From: JAFDWI01 sp040255345
Lineage (GTDB): Bacteria > Actinomycetota > Acidimicrobiia > Acidimicrobiales > Iamiaceae
Assembly: GCA_040255345.1 (NCBI GenBank)
Contig: JBDZUV010000001.1
Coordinates: forward strand, 1-64,000
DNA: 64,000 bases
Direction of reading: 5' to 3'
In this document: positions 35,150 to 44,388 of the stretch, piece by piece
Position numbering within the stretch: the stretch's first letter is position 1
Layout: the number at the start of each line of letters is the position of its first letter
Notes under the pieces: generated by a model
Seen by the model: the letters and a program-made list of their open reading frames with translations, nothing else
Told to the model about the DNA's origin: nothing
The model's database searches: none
Program-made: the position numbers and the translations under genes

Positions 35150-36484
35150 TCAGCGTTCGGTGTCGGCGTCGGCGTCGGTGCCGACATCGGAGCGGGCACC
35201 GTCACCGCCCGGGTCGACGGCTCCCAGGTCTGGATCTCGGTCCGGGTCGTGGTCCGGCCCGACCGCGTCGTCGATGCCGTCTCGGGTCCCGTCGCCATGG
35301 TGGACGAAGCGAATGCTGCCACGCTCCAGGACGCGATCGACCAGCGAACGCATCGCCGGTCCGATCGCCTCGGCGCGTTCGACGAGCCGCAGCTTCGCCT
35401 CGGCAGAGACCGGAGCCTCGCCGTCGACCGCCGTTTCGATCTCGGTCTCGCGCAAGTCTCCATCACCGTCGGCATCGCCGGCATCGTCGCCGATGCCGAT
35501 CACACTCTTCGCCGCATCGAACAGACGGTGTGCCGTTTCGAGTTCGGCCTCTTCGTCGGCCGAGGCCGCAGTCGACGGATCGGTCAAGAAGTGCTCCCGC
35601 ACCGGACCGAACGACGGCGGGATCCGCCCGTCGATCCGCGCGTCCAGATGGTCGCTGCTGGCCCGATAGGCGACGTCCATGAGTCGGGCGCTGCTCGACA
35701 GATCGTTGTAGCGGACCGGGTTCGGGTCGCCGTGGGGCAGGATGATGACCTCGACGTCGTCGGGAATGCGGGAGAGGTCCTCGAGCAGGCGGTGCCGTCG
35801 AGCGATCCAATAGGCGAGCATGGCGACGTCGATCGGTCGCCGTTGATCGGGTCGGGGACGGTCCACGGCGCCGACCTGGAGCACGAAGATGCGGGTCGCC
35901 CCCGCTTCGACCGCGCGCTGCACGGGCACGTCGTCGACGATCGCTCCGTCGAGGTAACGCACCCCGTCGATCTCGACCGCCGGGAACACCGCCGGAATCG
36001 ATGCCGATGCCAACACGGCAGGCACGAGTTCGCCCGAGGAGAACCAGTGTTCGGCGGCGTCGTCGATGTTGGTCGCGACACATTCGAACGGCACTTCCAG
36101 ACCGTCGAACGTCGCCGCGGGCACGACCTCGTCCAGCAGCTCGCGCAGCCCCTCGTTGGATGAGATCGACTCTCCCTTGCGCACCAATTGCACCGACGAC
36201 GGCAGCAACCCTGTCGGTACGATCGCCCGGTCGATCAAGTCCATCCAGACGTCCTGCATGCGTCCGACCGTTGCCAGGGTCGGCCCGCCGGCCAGGACGA
36301 CGCCGTTGAGAGCGCCGACCGAGCAACCCATGATCATGTCAGGAAGGATCCGTCGCTCGATCAGTGCCCGCAGCATGCCGACCTGCAGGGCCCCCATCGC
36401 GGCGCCGCCGGACAGCACGAATGCCGTTCGTGCGGGGCGGGACGCATGGTTGTGGCGCGGCCAGATGTCAGACAACGATCGCAT
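35150..36484 (-). CDS. Patatin-like phospholipase
   Basis: 444 residues. Patatin lipid acyl hydrolase: nucleophile S55 in GCSVG (53-57), oxyanion SGGAAMGALQ near 25-34, and the catalytic dyad aspartate D179 in DGA. The final 90 residues are acidic and low-complexity (many Asp and Gly), probably disordered. ATG 36484 is preferred over the upstream one at 36541. It overlaps the end of the alpha/beta hydrolase gene by 17 bases. Confidence 0.88.
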   Translation of the reverse strand: MRSLSDIWPRHNHASRPARTAFVLSGGAAMGALQVGMLRALIERRILPDMIMGCSVGALNGVVLAGGPTLATVGRMQDVWMDLIDRAIVPTGLLPSSVQLVRKGESISSNEGLRELLDEVVPAATFDGLEVPFECVATNIDDAAEHWFSSGELVPAVLASASIPAVFPAVEIDGVRYLDGAIVDDVPVQRAVEAGATRIFVLQVGAVDRPRPDQRRPIDVAMLAYWIARRHRLLEDLSRIPDDVEVIILPHGDPNPVRYNDLSSSARLMDVAYRASSDHLDARIDGRIPPSFGPVREHFLTDPSTAASADEEAELETAHRLFDAAKSVIGIGDDAGDADGDGDLRETEIETAVDGEAPVSAEAKLRLVERAEAIGPAMRSLVDRVLERGSIRFVHHGDGTRDGIDDAVGPDHDPDRDPDLGAVDPGGDGARSDVGTDADADTER

Positions 36485-37304
36485 CGTGGTCTCCAGTATC
36501 GTCCCATCCGGCCGCGTCACCAGATCCTGTGGCCACCTCACGGATCAACGCCGTCACTTCGGCCGCGCGGGCCATGGGAGCGTCGTGTGAGGCCCCACCG
36601 ATGATCCGCACCCGACCGTGCCGCACCCTGGCGGCCAACCACTTCGCCCCGACCGAATACGCGATCGGCGAGACGTCGCCGGCCCCGAACACACACGGCG
36701 CCGTCACACGGGAAGGATCGAACGGGACACCGGCGGCGAGCAGCGGATCCATGTCGGCGATCAGCGCGGTCCCTTCGCGGCGACGAGCGGCACGCGTCTT
36801 CGCGGGGAGTGCCTCATAGCGGGCCGCGCCGACCGCACGGCGCATGAATGCCTCGGCGATCGCTCCCGGTCGGTCTTCCACATCGCCAGGATCGTCGAGC
36901 TTCCAGCCCGACCAGCCGTCGATCCACGGGGTCGGCACCTCCCAGGTGGCCACGCCTCGCACGTCCAAGCGGCCGGTGGCGGCCGCCGCCATCACGACCA
37001 GGCCGCCGAAACTGTGGCCGAACAACACCACCGGCTCGGACCCTGCGAGCGCGATCAGGTCGTCGACGTCGACGACCAGCCCGCCCGCTCCGAGGTCGAC
37101 CGCACGCCCGTAGCCGCGACGGTCGTAGCGAAGCGTCGGTGCATCCCGAAGCTGTCGGGCCACGTGTGCCATGCCGGCGCCGCGGTCCATCGCGCCGTGG
37201 ACGAGGACGGCTCGGACGCCGGGCGGCCAGTCGCCTTCTCCGCGGGCAGGCCGCTGCACCAGACCCGGCCATGCGTCAGCGTCCGCTGTGCCATCGGTGC
37301 CCAT
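36468..37304 (-). CDS. Alpha/beta hydrolase
   Basis: 278 residues, alpha/beta-hydrolase fold. Nucleophile S98 in GHSFGG (96-101), HG oxyanion motif VLVHGAMD near 34-41, and the late histidine in GASHDAP near 252. Probably an esterase or lipase; substrate unknown. It is upstream of the patatin gene on the same strand with a short overlap, suggesting co-transcription, and is divergent from the histidine phosphatase. Confidence 0.85.
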   Translation of the reverse strand: MGTDGTADADAWPGLVQRPARGEGDWPPGVRAVLVHGAMDRGAGMAHVARQLRDAPTLRYDRRGYGRAVDLGAGGLVVDVDDLIALAGSEPVVLFGHSFGGLVVMAAAATGRLDVRGVATWEVPTPWIDGWSGWKLDDPGDVEDRPGAIAEAFMRRAVGAARYEALPAKTRAARRREGTALIADMDPLLAAGVPFDPSRVTAPCVFGAGDVSPIAYSVGAKWLAARVRHGRVRIIGGASHDAPMARAAEVTALIREVATGSGDAAGWDDTGDHDAIVV

Positions 37305-37346
37305 TGCGACTCAACGGTACCGTCCCGCTACCGTGCTCTTTCGATC

Positions 37347-37931
37347 ATGGAAATTCTGCTCATACGCCACGGCCTTCCCCTCCGGGTCGAGAGCGACCGT
37401 CCGGTCGATCCGCCGCTCGCACCTCAGGGGCACGCACAGGCCGATGCCCTCGCCCGTTGGCTCGAAGACGAACCACCCGATCACCTGATCGCCTCCACGA
37501 TGGGTCGGGCCGTGGACACTGCACAGCACCTGGCCGACGCATTCGGCCTGGAGCTTGACCAGGACGAGGATTTCTGTGAGTTCGATCGGGGCACTCACGT
37601 GTACATCCCTCTCGAGGAGCTCAAGCCGGATCATCCCCACATGGTCCGGCTGATCGAGGACTGGTTCGGTCCCGAATCAGCGGATCGACGTGCGGCATTC
37701 CAGGCCCGTGTGGTGGCGGCGCTCGACCGGCATCTGCGTGACCTGGACGCGGAACGGGTGGCCCTGGTCAGCCACGGCGGCGTGATCAACGCCACGCTCG
37801 CTCACGTGCTCGGAATCGACCACGAGATGTTCTTTCGGCCCGAGTACACCAGCGTGTCACGCATCACCTGGAACGGGAAGAGGCTCCGCATGGTGTCGAT
37901 CAACGAAGCCGGGCACCTGCGCGGCCTCTGA
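37347..37931 (+). CDS. Histidine phosphatase (phosphoglycerate-mutase-like)
   Basis: 194-residue branch-1 histidine phosphatase. The phosphohistidine motif LIRHG has R7 and H8; the second histidine is in SHGG near residue 156. The lid is short, so a phosphatase rather than a dPGM-type mutase is likely. Stand-alone; intracellular. Substrate unknown. Confidence 0.87.
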   Translation: MEILLIRHGLPLRVESDRPVDPPLAPQGHAQADALARWLEDEPPDHLIASTMGRAVDTAQHLADAFGLELDQDEDFCEFDRGTHVYIPLEELKPDHPHMVRLIEDWFGPESADRRAAFQARVVAALDRHLRDLDAERVALVSHGGVINATLAHVLGIDHEMFFRPEYTSVSRITWNGKRLRMVSINEAGHLRGL

Positions 37932-37998
37932 GCGTCGGTAGGCCCGCCGGGAGCGTTAGGGTCGTCGGGTCGCTCACGACTCTTCCGGAGGTGCATCA

Positions 37999-39120
37999 AT
38001 GTTGCGATCACGGTCACGGCGCCACGTCGGACGGGCGGTCCCATCGCTGCTGCTCGCCGGGCTCGTGGCCGCGACGGTCACGCCGCTCGGCGGCGCGTCG
38101 CCTGCGCCCGGACCCGGCAACCCGTGGCTGCAACGACGCATCGCGGCGGCCGCTCACGCCGGAGGCGAGGACGAGAACCCGCAGGAGACGTTGTTCGCCT
38201 TCGGTCGTGCCGCCGAGGCCGGGGTGCCGATCCTCGACATGGATGTGCAACTCAGCGCCGACGACGTGCCCGTGGTGATCCACGACGACACGGTCGACCG
38301 CACCACCAATGGCACCGGAGCGGTCCACTCGATGACCGCCGCGCAGCTCAACGCCCTCGACGCCGCGTACTGGTACTCCGCGGACTGTGCGGCGTGCCAC
38401 GACCGCCCCGCGTCGGCCTACCTCTACCGGGGGGTTCGCGGCGGGGCCGTCGCGCCGCCGGCAGGGTACTCGGCCGCCGATTTCGGTGTGCCGACGCTCG
38501 AGCAGGTCTTCGAACGCTTCGGTGACGCCTATTTCTCGATCGAGATCAAGGACGACGCCGCGGACGTGACCCTGCTCGCCCGCAAGACCGCCGAACTGAT
38601 CCACCGGTACGGCCTGGCCTCACGCGTCGTGGTCTCCTCGTTCGGGGGCCCGGGCATGCCGGCCTTCCGGTCGGCGGCACCCGACGTGGCGACCAGCGCG
38701 ACCCTGGACGAGGTCCAGGACTTCTTTCTCTCCAACAAGGTGCCCACCGACGCCCAGGTGCTCGACGTGCCACCGTTCTACGACCTGAACGGCACGAAGA
38801 TCACCGTCGTCAGCCCGGATTTCGTACAGCGTGCCCACGCTGCGGGTCTCGCCGTGTGGGTCTGGATGGATTCCAAGGACGAACAGAACGCGACGTTCTA
38901 CCAGCAGCTGCTCGACATGGGCGTCGACGGACTGAACGTGTCGCGCCCCGCGGTGCTGATGCAACTGCTCGCCCGGCGCGGTGACGCCTGGGATCCGAAC
39001 GCCCCACCCACCACGACGACCACGACCCCGACCGCCCCGACGTCGGTCACCACGACGCCGTCCGCGCCGGCTCCCGGCGCGGCCCGGCCGGTGCCGGCGA
39101 CGCCTGCCTACACCGGCTGA
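37999..39120 (+). CDS. Secreted glycerophosphodiester phosphodiesterase
   Basis: 373 residues with an N-terminal signal peptide (basic start, hydrophobic 15-30, cleavage near GGASPAP). TIM-barrel GDPD domain: catalytic H53, E59 and N60 region and HDD at 95-97. The usual HRG is HAG here, as in other secreted actinobacterial relatives. An insert carries CAACH (130-134), resembling a c-type haem site but more likely a disulfide. The last 40 residues are Thr/Pro-rich, a typical wall-spanning tail. Hydrolyses deacylated phospholipids outside the cell. Confidence 0.85.
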   Translation: MLRSRSRRHVGRAVPSLLLAGLVAATVTPLGGASPAPGPGNPWLQRRIAAAAHAGGEDENPQETLFAFGRAAEAGVPILDMDVQLSADDVPVVIHDDTVDRTTNGTGAVHSMTAAQLNALDAAYWYSADCAACHDRPASAYLYRGVRGGAVAPPAGYSAADFGVPTLEQVFERFGDAYFSIEIKDDAADVTLLARKTAELIHRYGLASRVVVSSFGGPGMPAFRSAAPDVATSATLDEVQDFFLSNKVPTDAQVLDVPPFYDLNGTKITVVSPDFVQRAHAAGLAVWVWMDSKDEQNATFYQQLLDMGVDGLNVSRPAVLMQLLARRGDAWDPNAPPTTTTTTPTAPTSVTTTPSAPAPGAARPVPATPAYTG

Positions 39121-39129
39121 GACGGACCG

Positions 39130-39891
39130 GTGCCTGCCAGCGCGTGGCCCGTGTTGGACCGACCCGGGCCGTTGGCGTTCGCCCACCGCGGCGGTGCCGG
39201 CGACTGGCCCGAGAACTCGATGCCCGCGTTCGAGCACGCGGTCGGGCTCGGTTATCACTACGTCGAGACCGACGTCCACGTCACCAGCGACGGGGTGTTG
39301 CTCGCCTTTCACGACGACCATCTCGACCGGGTCACCGACGGCACCGGCGCCATCGCGGATCTCGACTACGCGACGGTGAGCCGCGCTCGCATCGACGGAC
39401 GTGAACCGATCCCCCTGCTCGAGGACATCCTCGGCACCTGGCCCGATCTGCGGGTCAACATCGACCCGAAACACGACGAGTGCGTCGACGCGCTCGCCGA
39501 GGTCATCACGCGGACCGACAGTCTCGACCGGGTCTGTGTCGGCGCGTTCAGTGACCGCCGCCTGGCGCGCCTGCGCTCGATGCTCGGCCCAGACCTGTGC
39601 ACCGCACTCGGGCCGCGGGGCGTCGCCCGGCTGCGCGCCGCGTCGTGGCGCATTCCGACGGCCCGGCCACACGCCGGCTGCGCGCAGGTCCCGCGGTCCA
39701 TGGGCGGTGTCCGGATCGTGGACGAGGCGTTCCTCCACGCCGCACACGAGCGCGGCCTCCAGGTGCACGTCTGGACGATCGACGACCCAGAAGAGATGCA
39801 CGAGCTCCTCGATCTCGGCGTCGACGGAATCATGACCGACCGACCCGGGGTGCTGCGCGACGTGCTCGTGGCCCGGCACGAGTGGACCTGA
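39130..39891 (+). CDS. Cytosolic glycerophosphodiester phosphodiesterase
   Basis: 253-residue GDPD without signal peptide. Catalytic H19-R20, E28-N29 (WPENS), metal E/D in ETDVH and general-acid H in FHDDHLDR are all canonical. GTG start nine bases after the preceding secreted GDPD; the two paralogues form an operon that may handle glycerophosphodiesters outside and inside the cell, respectively. Confidence 0.88.
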   Translation: MPASAWPVLDRPGPLAFAHRGGAGDWPENSMPAFEHAVGLGYHYVETDVHVTSDGVLLAFHDDHLDRVTDGTGAIADLDYATVSRARIDGREPIPLLEDILGTWPDLRVNIDPKHDECVDALAEVITRTDSLDRVCVGAFSDRRLARLRSMLGPDLCTALGPRGVARLRAASWRIPTARPHAGCAQVPRSMGGVRIVDEAFLHAAHERGLQVHVWTIDDPEEMHELLDLGVDGIMTDRPGVLRDVLVARHEWT

Positions 39892-39918
39892 CCGACGCCC
39901 TCCCGCGCCGTCGACGAT

Positions 39919-40767
39919 TCAGGGGTCGATGAACACCGGGTCGCGCTTCTCGAGGTACGCCATCGTGGCCTCGACCTGGTTCGGGCTGCCGATGAGCCCC
40001 TCCATCAGCCGGGACTCCTCCTGGTAGGACACGGCCAACGGGCGGGACGAGGCCGCGTTGCACAGCGCCTTCATGCCACGGATCGCATGCGGGTTCTTCC
40101 CGGCGATCTCGCGGGCCAACGCCATGGCCTCGGCGCGCGGATCGTCGCTGACGCGCGTGGCGACGCCCAACTCCGCGGCTTCGCTCCCGCTCAGGATCCG
40201 GCCCGTGAACGCGAGTTCCTTCACCACGTCCAGGCCGACCAGCCGCACGAGCTGGGGAATGCCGGTCATGTCGGGCAGCAACCCCCAGCGGATCTCCAAC
40301 ACCGACCACTTCGCGTCGGGGGCGGTGAGCCGGATGTCGGCGCCGAGCGCGATCTGCAGGCCGCCACCGAACACCACGCCGTGACAGGCGGCGATCACCG
40401 GCACGGCGAGCGCACTCCACTGGTGGGCGACCTGTTGATACACGTTCGTGATGTGCCCGTCCATCCGCTCCGCGATCGGTCCGGCCACCGTGGCGAAGTG
40501 TGCGTACGCGTCGGCGAACTCGGGATCGGGTTCGCCGAGCGAACCCCCGGCGATCGCGCCGAGGCTGGCCGCGTCCAGACCGGCACAGAAGGCCCGTCCC
40601 TGTCCCGAGAGGACGACGGCCCGCACCGAGCGGTCCGCGGCGAGCTGCTCGCCCGCTCGCAGGATGCCGTCCAGCATCGGGGTGTCCAGCGCATTCAGCT
40701 TGTCCGGTCGGGCGAGTCGGACATCCGCGACGCCTTCATCGACCGAGATCGTCACTCTGGGAGCCAT
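39919..40767 (-). CDS. Crotonase/enoyl-CoA hydratase family protein
   Basis: 282 residues. CoA-binding and oxyanion motifs are visible (FCAGLD, CHGVVFGGGLQIAL). In classical hydratase the first catalytic glutamate lies in GGGCEL; here the equivalent residue is glutamine (GGGLQIAL), while the second region WSVLEIRWGLLPD keeps a glutamate and an aspartate, as in isomerase-like crotonases. So isomerase or other activity is possible. ATG 40767 is preferred; an ATG at 40803 would nearly touch the divergent transglycosylase gene. Confidence 0.85.
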   Translation of the reverse strand: MAPRVTISVDEGVADVRLARPDKLNALDTPMLDGILRAGEQLAADRSVRAVVLSGQGRAFCAGLDAASLGAIAGGSLGEPDPEFADAYAHFATVAGPIAERMDGHITNVYQQVAHQWSALAVPVIAACHGVVFGGGLQIALGADIRLTAPDAKWSVLEIRWGLLPDMTGIPQLVRLVGLDVVKELAFTGRILSGSEAAELGVATRVSDDPRAEAMALAREIAGKNPHAIRGMKALCNAASSRPLAVSYQEESRLMEGLIGSPNQVEATMAYLEKRDPVFIDP

Positions 40768-40807
40768 CGGCACAGTCTGGCCCAACACGGCGTGACCTGC
40801 CATCCTG

Positions 40808-42103
40808 GTGGCCACCGTGTCTCCCGATTCCGCGCGAAGAGCCACGACCCCGAGCAAGCGACGGCGCACGAGATTCCGTGGCGGACCGGCCCCGCGTTGG
40901 GCGGCGCTCACGGCCTCCGTGCTCATCGTCGCGGTCGGCGCTGCGCCGAGGGCGGCCGCCGAACCGCCCGACGCGGCACCGACCGCAGGGGTGCGTGCGG
41001 CGCACATCTCCGCCGACCTCGCCGACATTCCCGTGACGGGTGCGGGGTACGAGCGGGCCGTCGCCGCGACCGACCGGGCACAGGCGACCCTCGAAGCCGA
41101 CGAGACCCGGCTGCGCGAGGCGACCGAGCGCATCGCCTCGCTCACCGCCGAGCGGGCGCGCCTCGAGCGCGCCATCGAAACGGACGACGCGATCAAGGCC
41201 GAAGCCGACCGCAGGATCACGACGCTGCGCACCCGATTGCGGCACCTGGCGCTCCAGGCGTACGTCGGCGCGGACGATCGTTCGTCGACCGGGGCGGCGC
41301 TCACCCTCGACACCGAGGTCTTTCTCGAGGCACGGACGTCGGTGACCCTGCGACGGGCGGTCACCCACACGAGCCATGAACGCTATGTGCGTCAGGTCGC
41401 GGTGTCGGCGGCCGCAGGCAGGCGTCTCGACGTGAACCGGGCGGCGCTGGTGCGTGCGATCGCGGACCTGGCGTCTCGGGCTGCCGAGGCCGACGACGCG
41501 CGGCGGGCGATCGCGCGCGACCGGAACCTGCTCGCGGACAGCCTCGTCCGGCTCCGTGACGCCCGGGCGGTCGCCTTCGTCGCGGGAACCGATCTGCCGC
41601 TCGTCGCCCTCGACGCGTACGTCCACGCCGCCCGGATCGCGCAATTCGAGACACCGGGGTGCCATCTGCACTGGTCGCTGCTCGCGGGCATCGGCGAGGT
41701 CGAGTCCGGCCAGGGGACCCACGGAGGCGCCTCGGTGCGACCCGATGGCACGCTGACCCGGCCGATCACCGGGATCCCGCTGGACGGAACCAATGGCACC
41801 GAGACCATCCTGGACCCGAACGGCGGCCACATGCGCGCCCAGGGACCGATGCAGTTCCTGCCCTCCACCTGGGCGAGCGTCGCGATCGACGGCGACGACG
41901 ACGACCGGACCGACATCCAGAATCTCTACGACGCTGCGGCATCGGCGGGTGCCTACCTGTGTCGCAACGGCGTCGACCTGGCGACCGCGGCCGGCACGCG
42001 CCGCGCGATCCTGTCGTACAACTTCAGCGGTGACTACGTCGGCAAGGTCATCGCTGCGCAGCAGCGCTATGCGGACGCGCTGCCCAACGTGCCGCCCGTG
42101 TGA
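40808..42103 (+). CDS. Coiled-coil lytic transglycosylase
   Basis: 431 residues. N-terminal signal/anchor (basic arm then hydrophobic 33-50), a long heptad-like coiled coil (about 70-240), then a MltB/SLT-type transglycosylase domain with catalytic glutamate in GIGEVESGQGTHGG and the GPMQFLPSTW motif that follows it. Cleaves peptidoglycan at the envelope; the coiled coil may place it at the division site or secretion machinery. Its end overlaps the TPR gene tail-to-tail by 37 bases. Confidence 0.82.
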   Translation: MATVSPDSARRATTPSKRRRTRFRGGPAPRWAALTASVLIVAVGAAPRAAAEPPDAAPTAGVRAAHISADLADIPVTGAGYERAVAATDRAQATLEADETRLREATERIASLTAERARLERAIETDDAIKAEADRRITTLRTRLRHLALQAYVGADDRSSTGAALTLDTEVFLEARTSVTLRRAVTHTSHERYVRQVAVSAAAGRRLDVNRAALVRAIADLASRAAEADDARRAIARDRNLLADSLVRLRDARAVAFVAGTDLPLVALDAYVHAARIAQFETPGCHLHWSLLAGIGEVESGQGTHGGASVRPDGTLTRPITGIPLDGTNGTETILDPNGGHMRAQGPMQFLPSTWASVAIDGDDDDRTDIQNLYDAAASAGAYLCRNGVDLATAAGTRRAILSYNFSGDYVGKVIAAQQRYADALPNVPPV

Positions 42104-43002
42104 CCCTCGAGCGGACCGGCCGCGGTGATCGCGGGCAACTGAGCGGAGGTTCCCGGTGTGGTCGGGATACCCACTCCGGCGGCCTCCGCCCGACGCCGGT
42201 AACGGGCTGCCTCGTCGGGACGACCCATGGTCTCCAGAAGCGTCGAGACGTTCGCGTCGCATTCGGCCGCGCTGATCAGCGCCTGGCACTCGACGAACCG
42301 GTGGCGGGCGACGGCGAACCGACGGCCCGCGTCCTCGAGGCGGTTGCCGTCGTAGAAGACGACCCCCAGATTCTGGTCACACGAGGCCGCCTCTTCGGGC
42401 ATGTCGATCGCCAGGAAGATGTCGCGTGCCTCGGTGAGGTATTCGATCGCGTCGTCCAGGGCCCCCAGGTCGTGCAGCACGAATCCGAGGTTGTGGTCGC
42501 TGGCCGCGACGCCGACCCGGTCACGCATGCCCAGGAACGCCTCGCGTGCCGCGACGAAGCCGCTCACGGCTTCGTCCGCGTGCCCGAGGTCCGCGAGCAG
42601 GACGGCACGGTCGTGGCGCAGGGTCGTGAGCTCCTGCTCGGGCGCGATGCCGTCGAGGAGGGTGATCGCGTCGGTCTGGGCGTCCAGGGCCTCGGTGTAC
42701 CGCCGCGGGGTGCGGAGCAATCCGGATCTGCTGGCGAGGAGGCGCCCGCGTGTCGCCGGCGCGGCATCGGCGTCGACGGCCGCCAACACGTCGTCGACGA
42801 ATCGCAGCGCGGTCGACCAGCGCCCTGCGGTGACCAGCGGGCCGACGGCGCGTCCGACGAGACTGGTCGCCGTCCGGATGGCGCCGACGTCGAGCGCAGC
42901 GTCGAGGGCTCCGGTGAGCAGCGCCACGGCCTCGTCGACGCGCGCGGCGTCGATCAGTGATCGGAACGTCTCGGCGGTTCTTCGGGGGTCGTTCATCGAC
43001 AT
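42067..43002 (-). CDS. TPR-repeat protein
   Basis: 311 residues composed of about six tetratricopeptide repeats (helix pairs such as ASDHNLGFVLHDLGALDDAIEYL). Cytosolic scaffold of unknown partner. The last 30 residues are Gly/Thr-rich and lie antisense over the end of the transglycosylase gene. Divergent from the peptide importer operon. Confidence 0.78.
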   Translation of the reverse strand: MSMNDPRRTAETFRSLIDAARVDEAVALLTGALDAALDVGAIRTATSLVGRAVGPLVTAGRWSTALRFVDDVLAAVDADAAPATRGRLLASRSGLLRTPRRYTEALDAQTDAITLLDGIAPEQELTTLRHDRAVLLADLGHADEAVSGFVAAREAFLGMRDRVGVAASDHNLGFVLHDLGALDDAIEYLTEARDIFLAIDMPEEAASCDQNLGVVFYDGNRLEDAGRRFAVARHRFVECQALISAAECDANVSTLLETMGRPDEAARYRRRAEAAGVGIPTTPGTSAQLPAITAAGPLEGHTGGTLGSASA

Positions 43003-43093
43003 GGGACGAGTGGAATTCTAGGAAGTCGCCAGGTCAGCCGCCCACTCACGGGAACGCGGCGTGGTGGCGAGGTGGCGGAACGTGACCGGTCGT

Positions 43094-43122
43094 TTGACAC
43101 TCCGGCGCGACCGTTCTACCGT
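43094..43122 (+). promoter_or_regulatory. Sigma-70-type promoter of the peptide importer
   Basis: TTGACA (43094-43099), a 17-base spacer, and TACCGT (43117-43122), in the 303-base gap between the TPR gene and the first permease gene. The -35 box is a perfect match. The remaining 180 bases before the permease start have no convincing gene and may be a long leader. Confidence 0.65.
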
Positions 43123-43305
43123 GCCAGCTTTCACAGGCACGGGTAAAGGGGCGTCGCACGTCACCGGGCCGGATGACCACGGGACCACTTGCGACACCGG
43201 TCCGCACGAGTACATTCAGGGGATCAACCGACACATGCGCTACCAGCAGCCCAGACTTCACCCCGCACCGGCCGGGTGTCGTCGGCAATTCCGGGATCGG
43301 CCCGC

Positions 43306-44388
43306 GTGAGACTCACCCGACAGATCAGTTTCAAACTGCTGCGCCTCGTCGGCGCGGTGTTCGCCGTCTCGCTTCTGACCTTCCTGTTGGCCCACAAGAT
43401 TCCGGGCGATCCGACGGCGATCATCCTCCAGGACAAGGTCAACCAGATGGTCCCCTGTGGGGACGCACTGCTGGGTCAGCCGGTCGACTGCTCGGAGTTG
43501 TCCGACAGTGTGCTCCACCCACGGGGCACCGAAGCTCCCGGCGCGATCGTGTCGGTGTGTAAAGCCGACGAGTGCGTCATCGCCAGCGACGCGCTGCGCC
43601 ACCAGCTCGACCTCGACGAGCCGATCCTCACCCAGTACCTCCACTGGCTGGGCAACGCCTTGCAGGGTGACTTCGGTGTCACCTACGACACCCAACCCCA
43701 GCCGGTTTGGCCGCAGATCGCCGAGGCGATCCCCCCGACCCTCGAGCTGATGATCATGGCGATGATCCTGTCGTTGGTCATCGCCATCCCGCTCGGCATC
43801 TACGGTGCCTACCGGGAACATCGCGTCGGAGACCGGATCCTGACGACCGGCAGCTTCCTGTTCGTGGCGATTCCGAACTTCGTGCTGGCGATCTTCCTGA
43901 TCATCATCTTCGTCACCTGGTTCGGCATGGTCCAGTCGGTGTACTCGCCTTGGAGTGAGGGCATCGGCAAGAACCTGTCGACCTTGGCGATACCGGCGGT
44001 CGCGCTCGCCATGGGCATGGCCGCGGTCTACCAACGACTACTGCGGTCCGACATGATCGCCACGCTCCAGGAGGACTTCATCCTCATGGCCCGGGCGAAG
44101 GGCCTCCCCACCTGGCGCATCCTGACCCGCCACGCACTCCGACCTTCGTCGTTCTCGTTGTTGACCGTGTTCGGCATCAACGTCGGCACGCTCATCGGTG
44201 GCACCGTCATCATGGAGGTGATGTTCTCGATCCCGGGCATCGGCAAGCTGGTCACGAAGAGCATCTACGTCCGGAACTATCCGACCATCCAGGCTGTGGT
44301 GGTGCTCATCGCGGTGGTCTACGTCGCCGTGAACGTGCTCACCGACATCTGCTACAGCCTCCTCGACCCGCGGATCCGACATGCCTGA
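43306..44388 (+). CDS. ABC peptide/nickel-type permease (DppB family)
   Basis: 360-residue DppB/OppB-type permease with an N-terminal transmembrane helix and five more segments, including the cytoplasmic EAA-like coupling loop ARAKGLPTWRILTRHALRP. Unusual: the extracytoplasmic loop after the first helix is expanded by about 45 residues and holds four cysteines (51, 62, 85, 90). GTG start at 43306. The next gene overlaps its end by eight bases. Imports short peptides or a similar solute with the following genes. Confidence 0.9.
   Translation: MRLTRQISFKLLRLVGAVFAVSLLTFLLAHKIPGDPTAIILQDKVNQMVPCGDALLGQPVDCSELSDSVLHPRGTEAPGAIVSVCKADECVIASDALRHQLDLDEPILTQYLHWLGNALQGDFGVTYDTQPQPVWPQIAEAIPPTLELMIMAMILSLVIAIPLGIYGAYREHRVGDRILTTGSFLFVAIPNFVLAIFLIIIFVTWFGMVQSVYSPWSEGIGKNLSTLAIPAVALAMGMAAVYQRLLRSDMIATLQEDFILMARAKGLPTWRILTRHALRPSSFSLLTVFGINVGTLIGGTVIMEVMFSIPGIGKLVTKSIYVRNYPTIQAVVVLIAVVYVAVNVLTDICYSLLDPRIRHA

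Noticed and set aside
38386..38400. CAACH in the secreted phosphodiesterase read as a cytochrome c haem site.
   Set aside because: It is a single site in a TIM-barrel hydrolase with no axial ligand context; a disulfide is simpler.
39003..39060. Thr-codon repeats (ACG/ACC) taken as a DNA repeat array.
   Set aside because: They encode the Thr/Pro-rich tail of the secreted phosphodiesterase; no repeat unit extends outside the gene.
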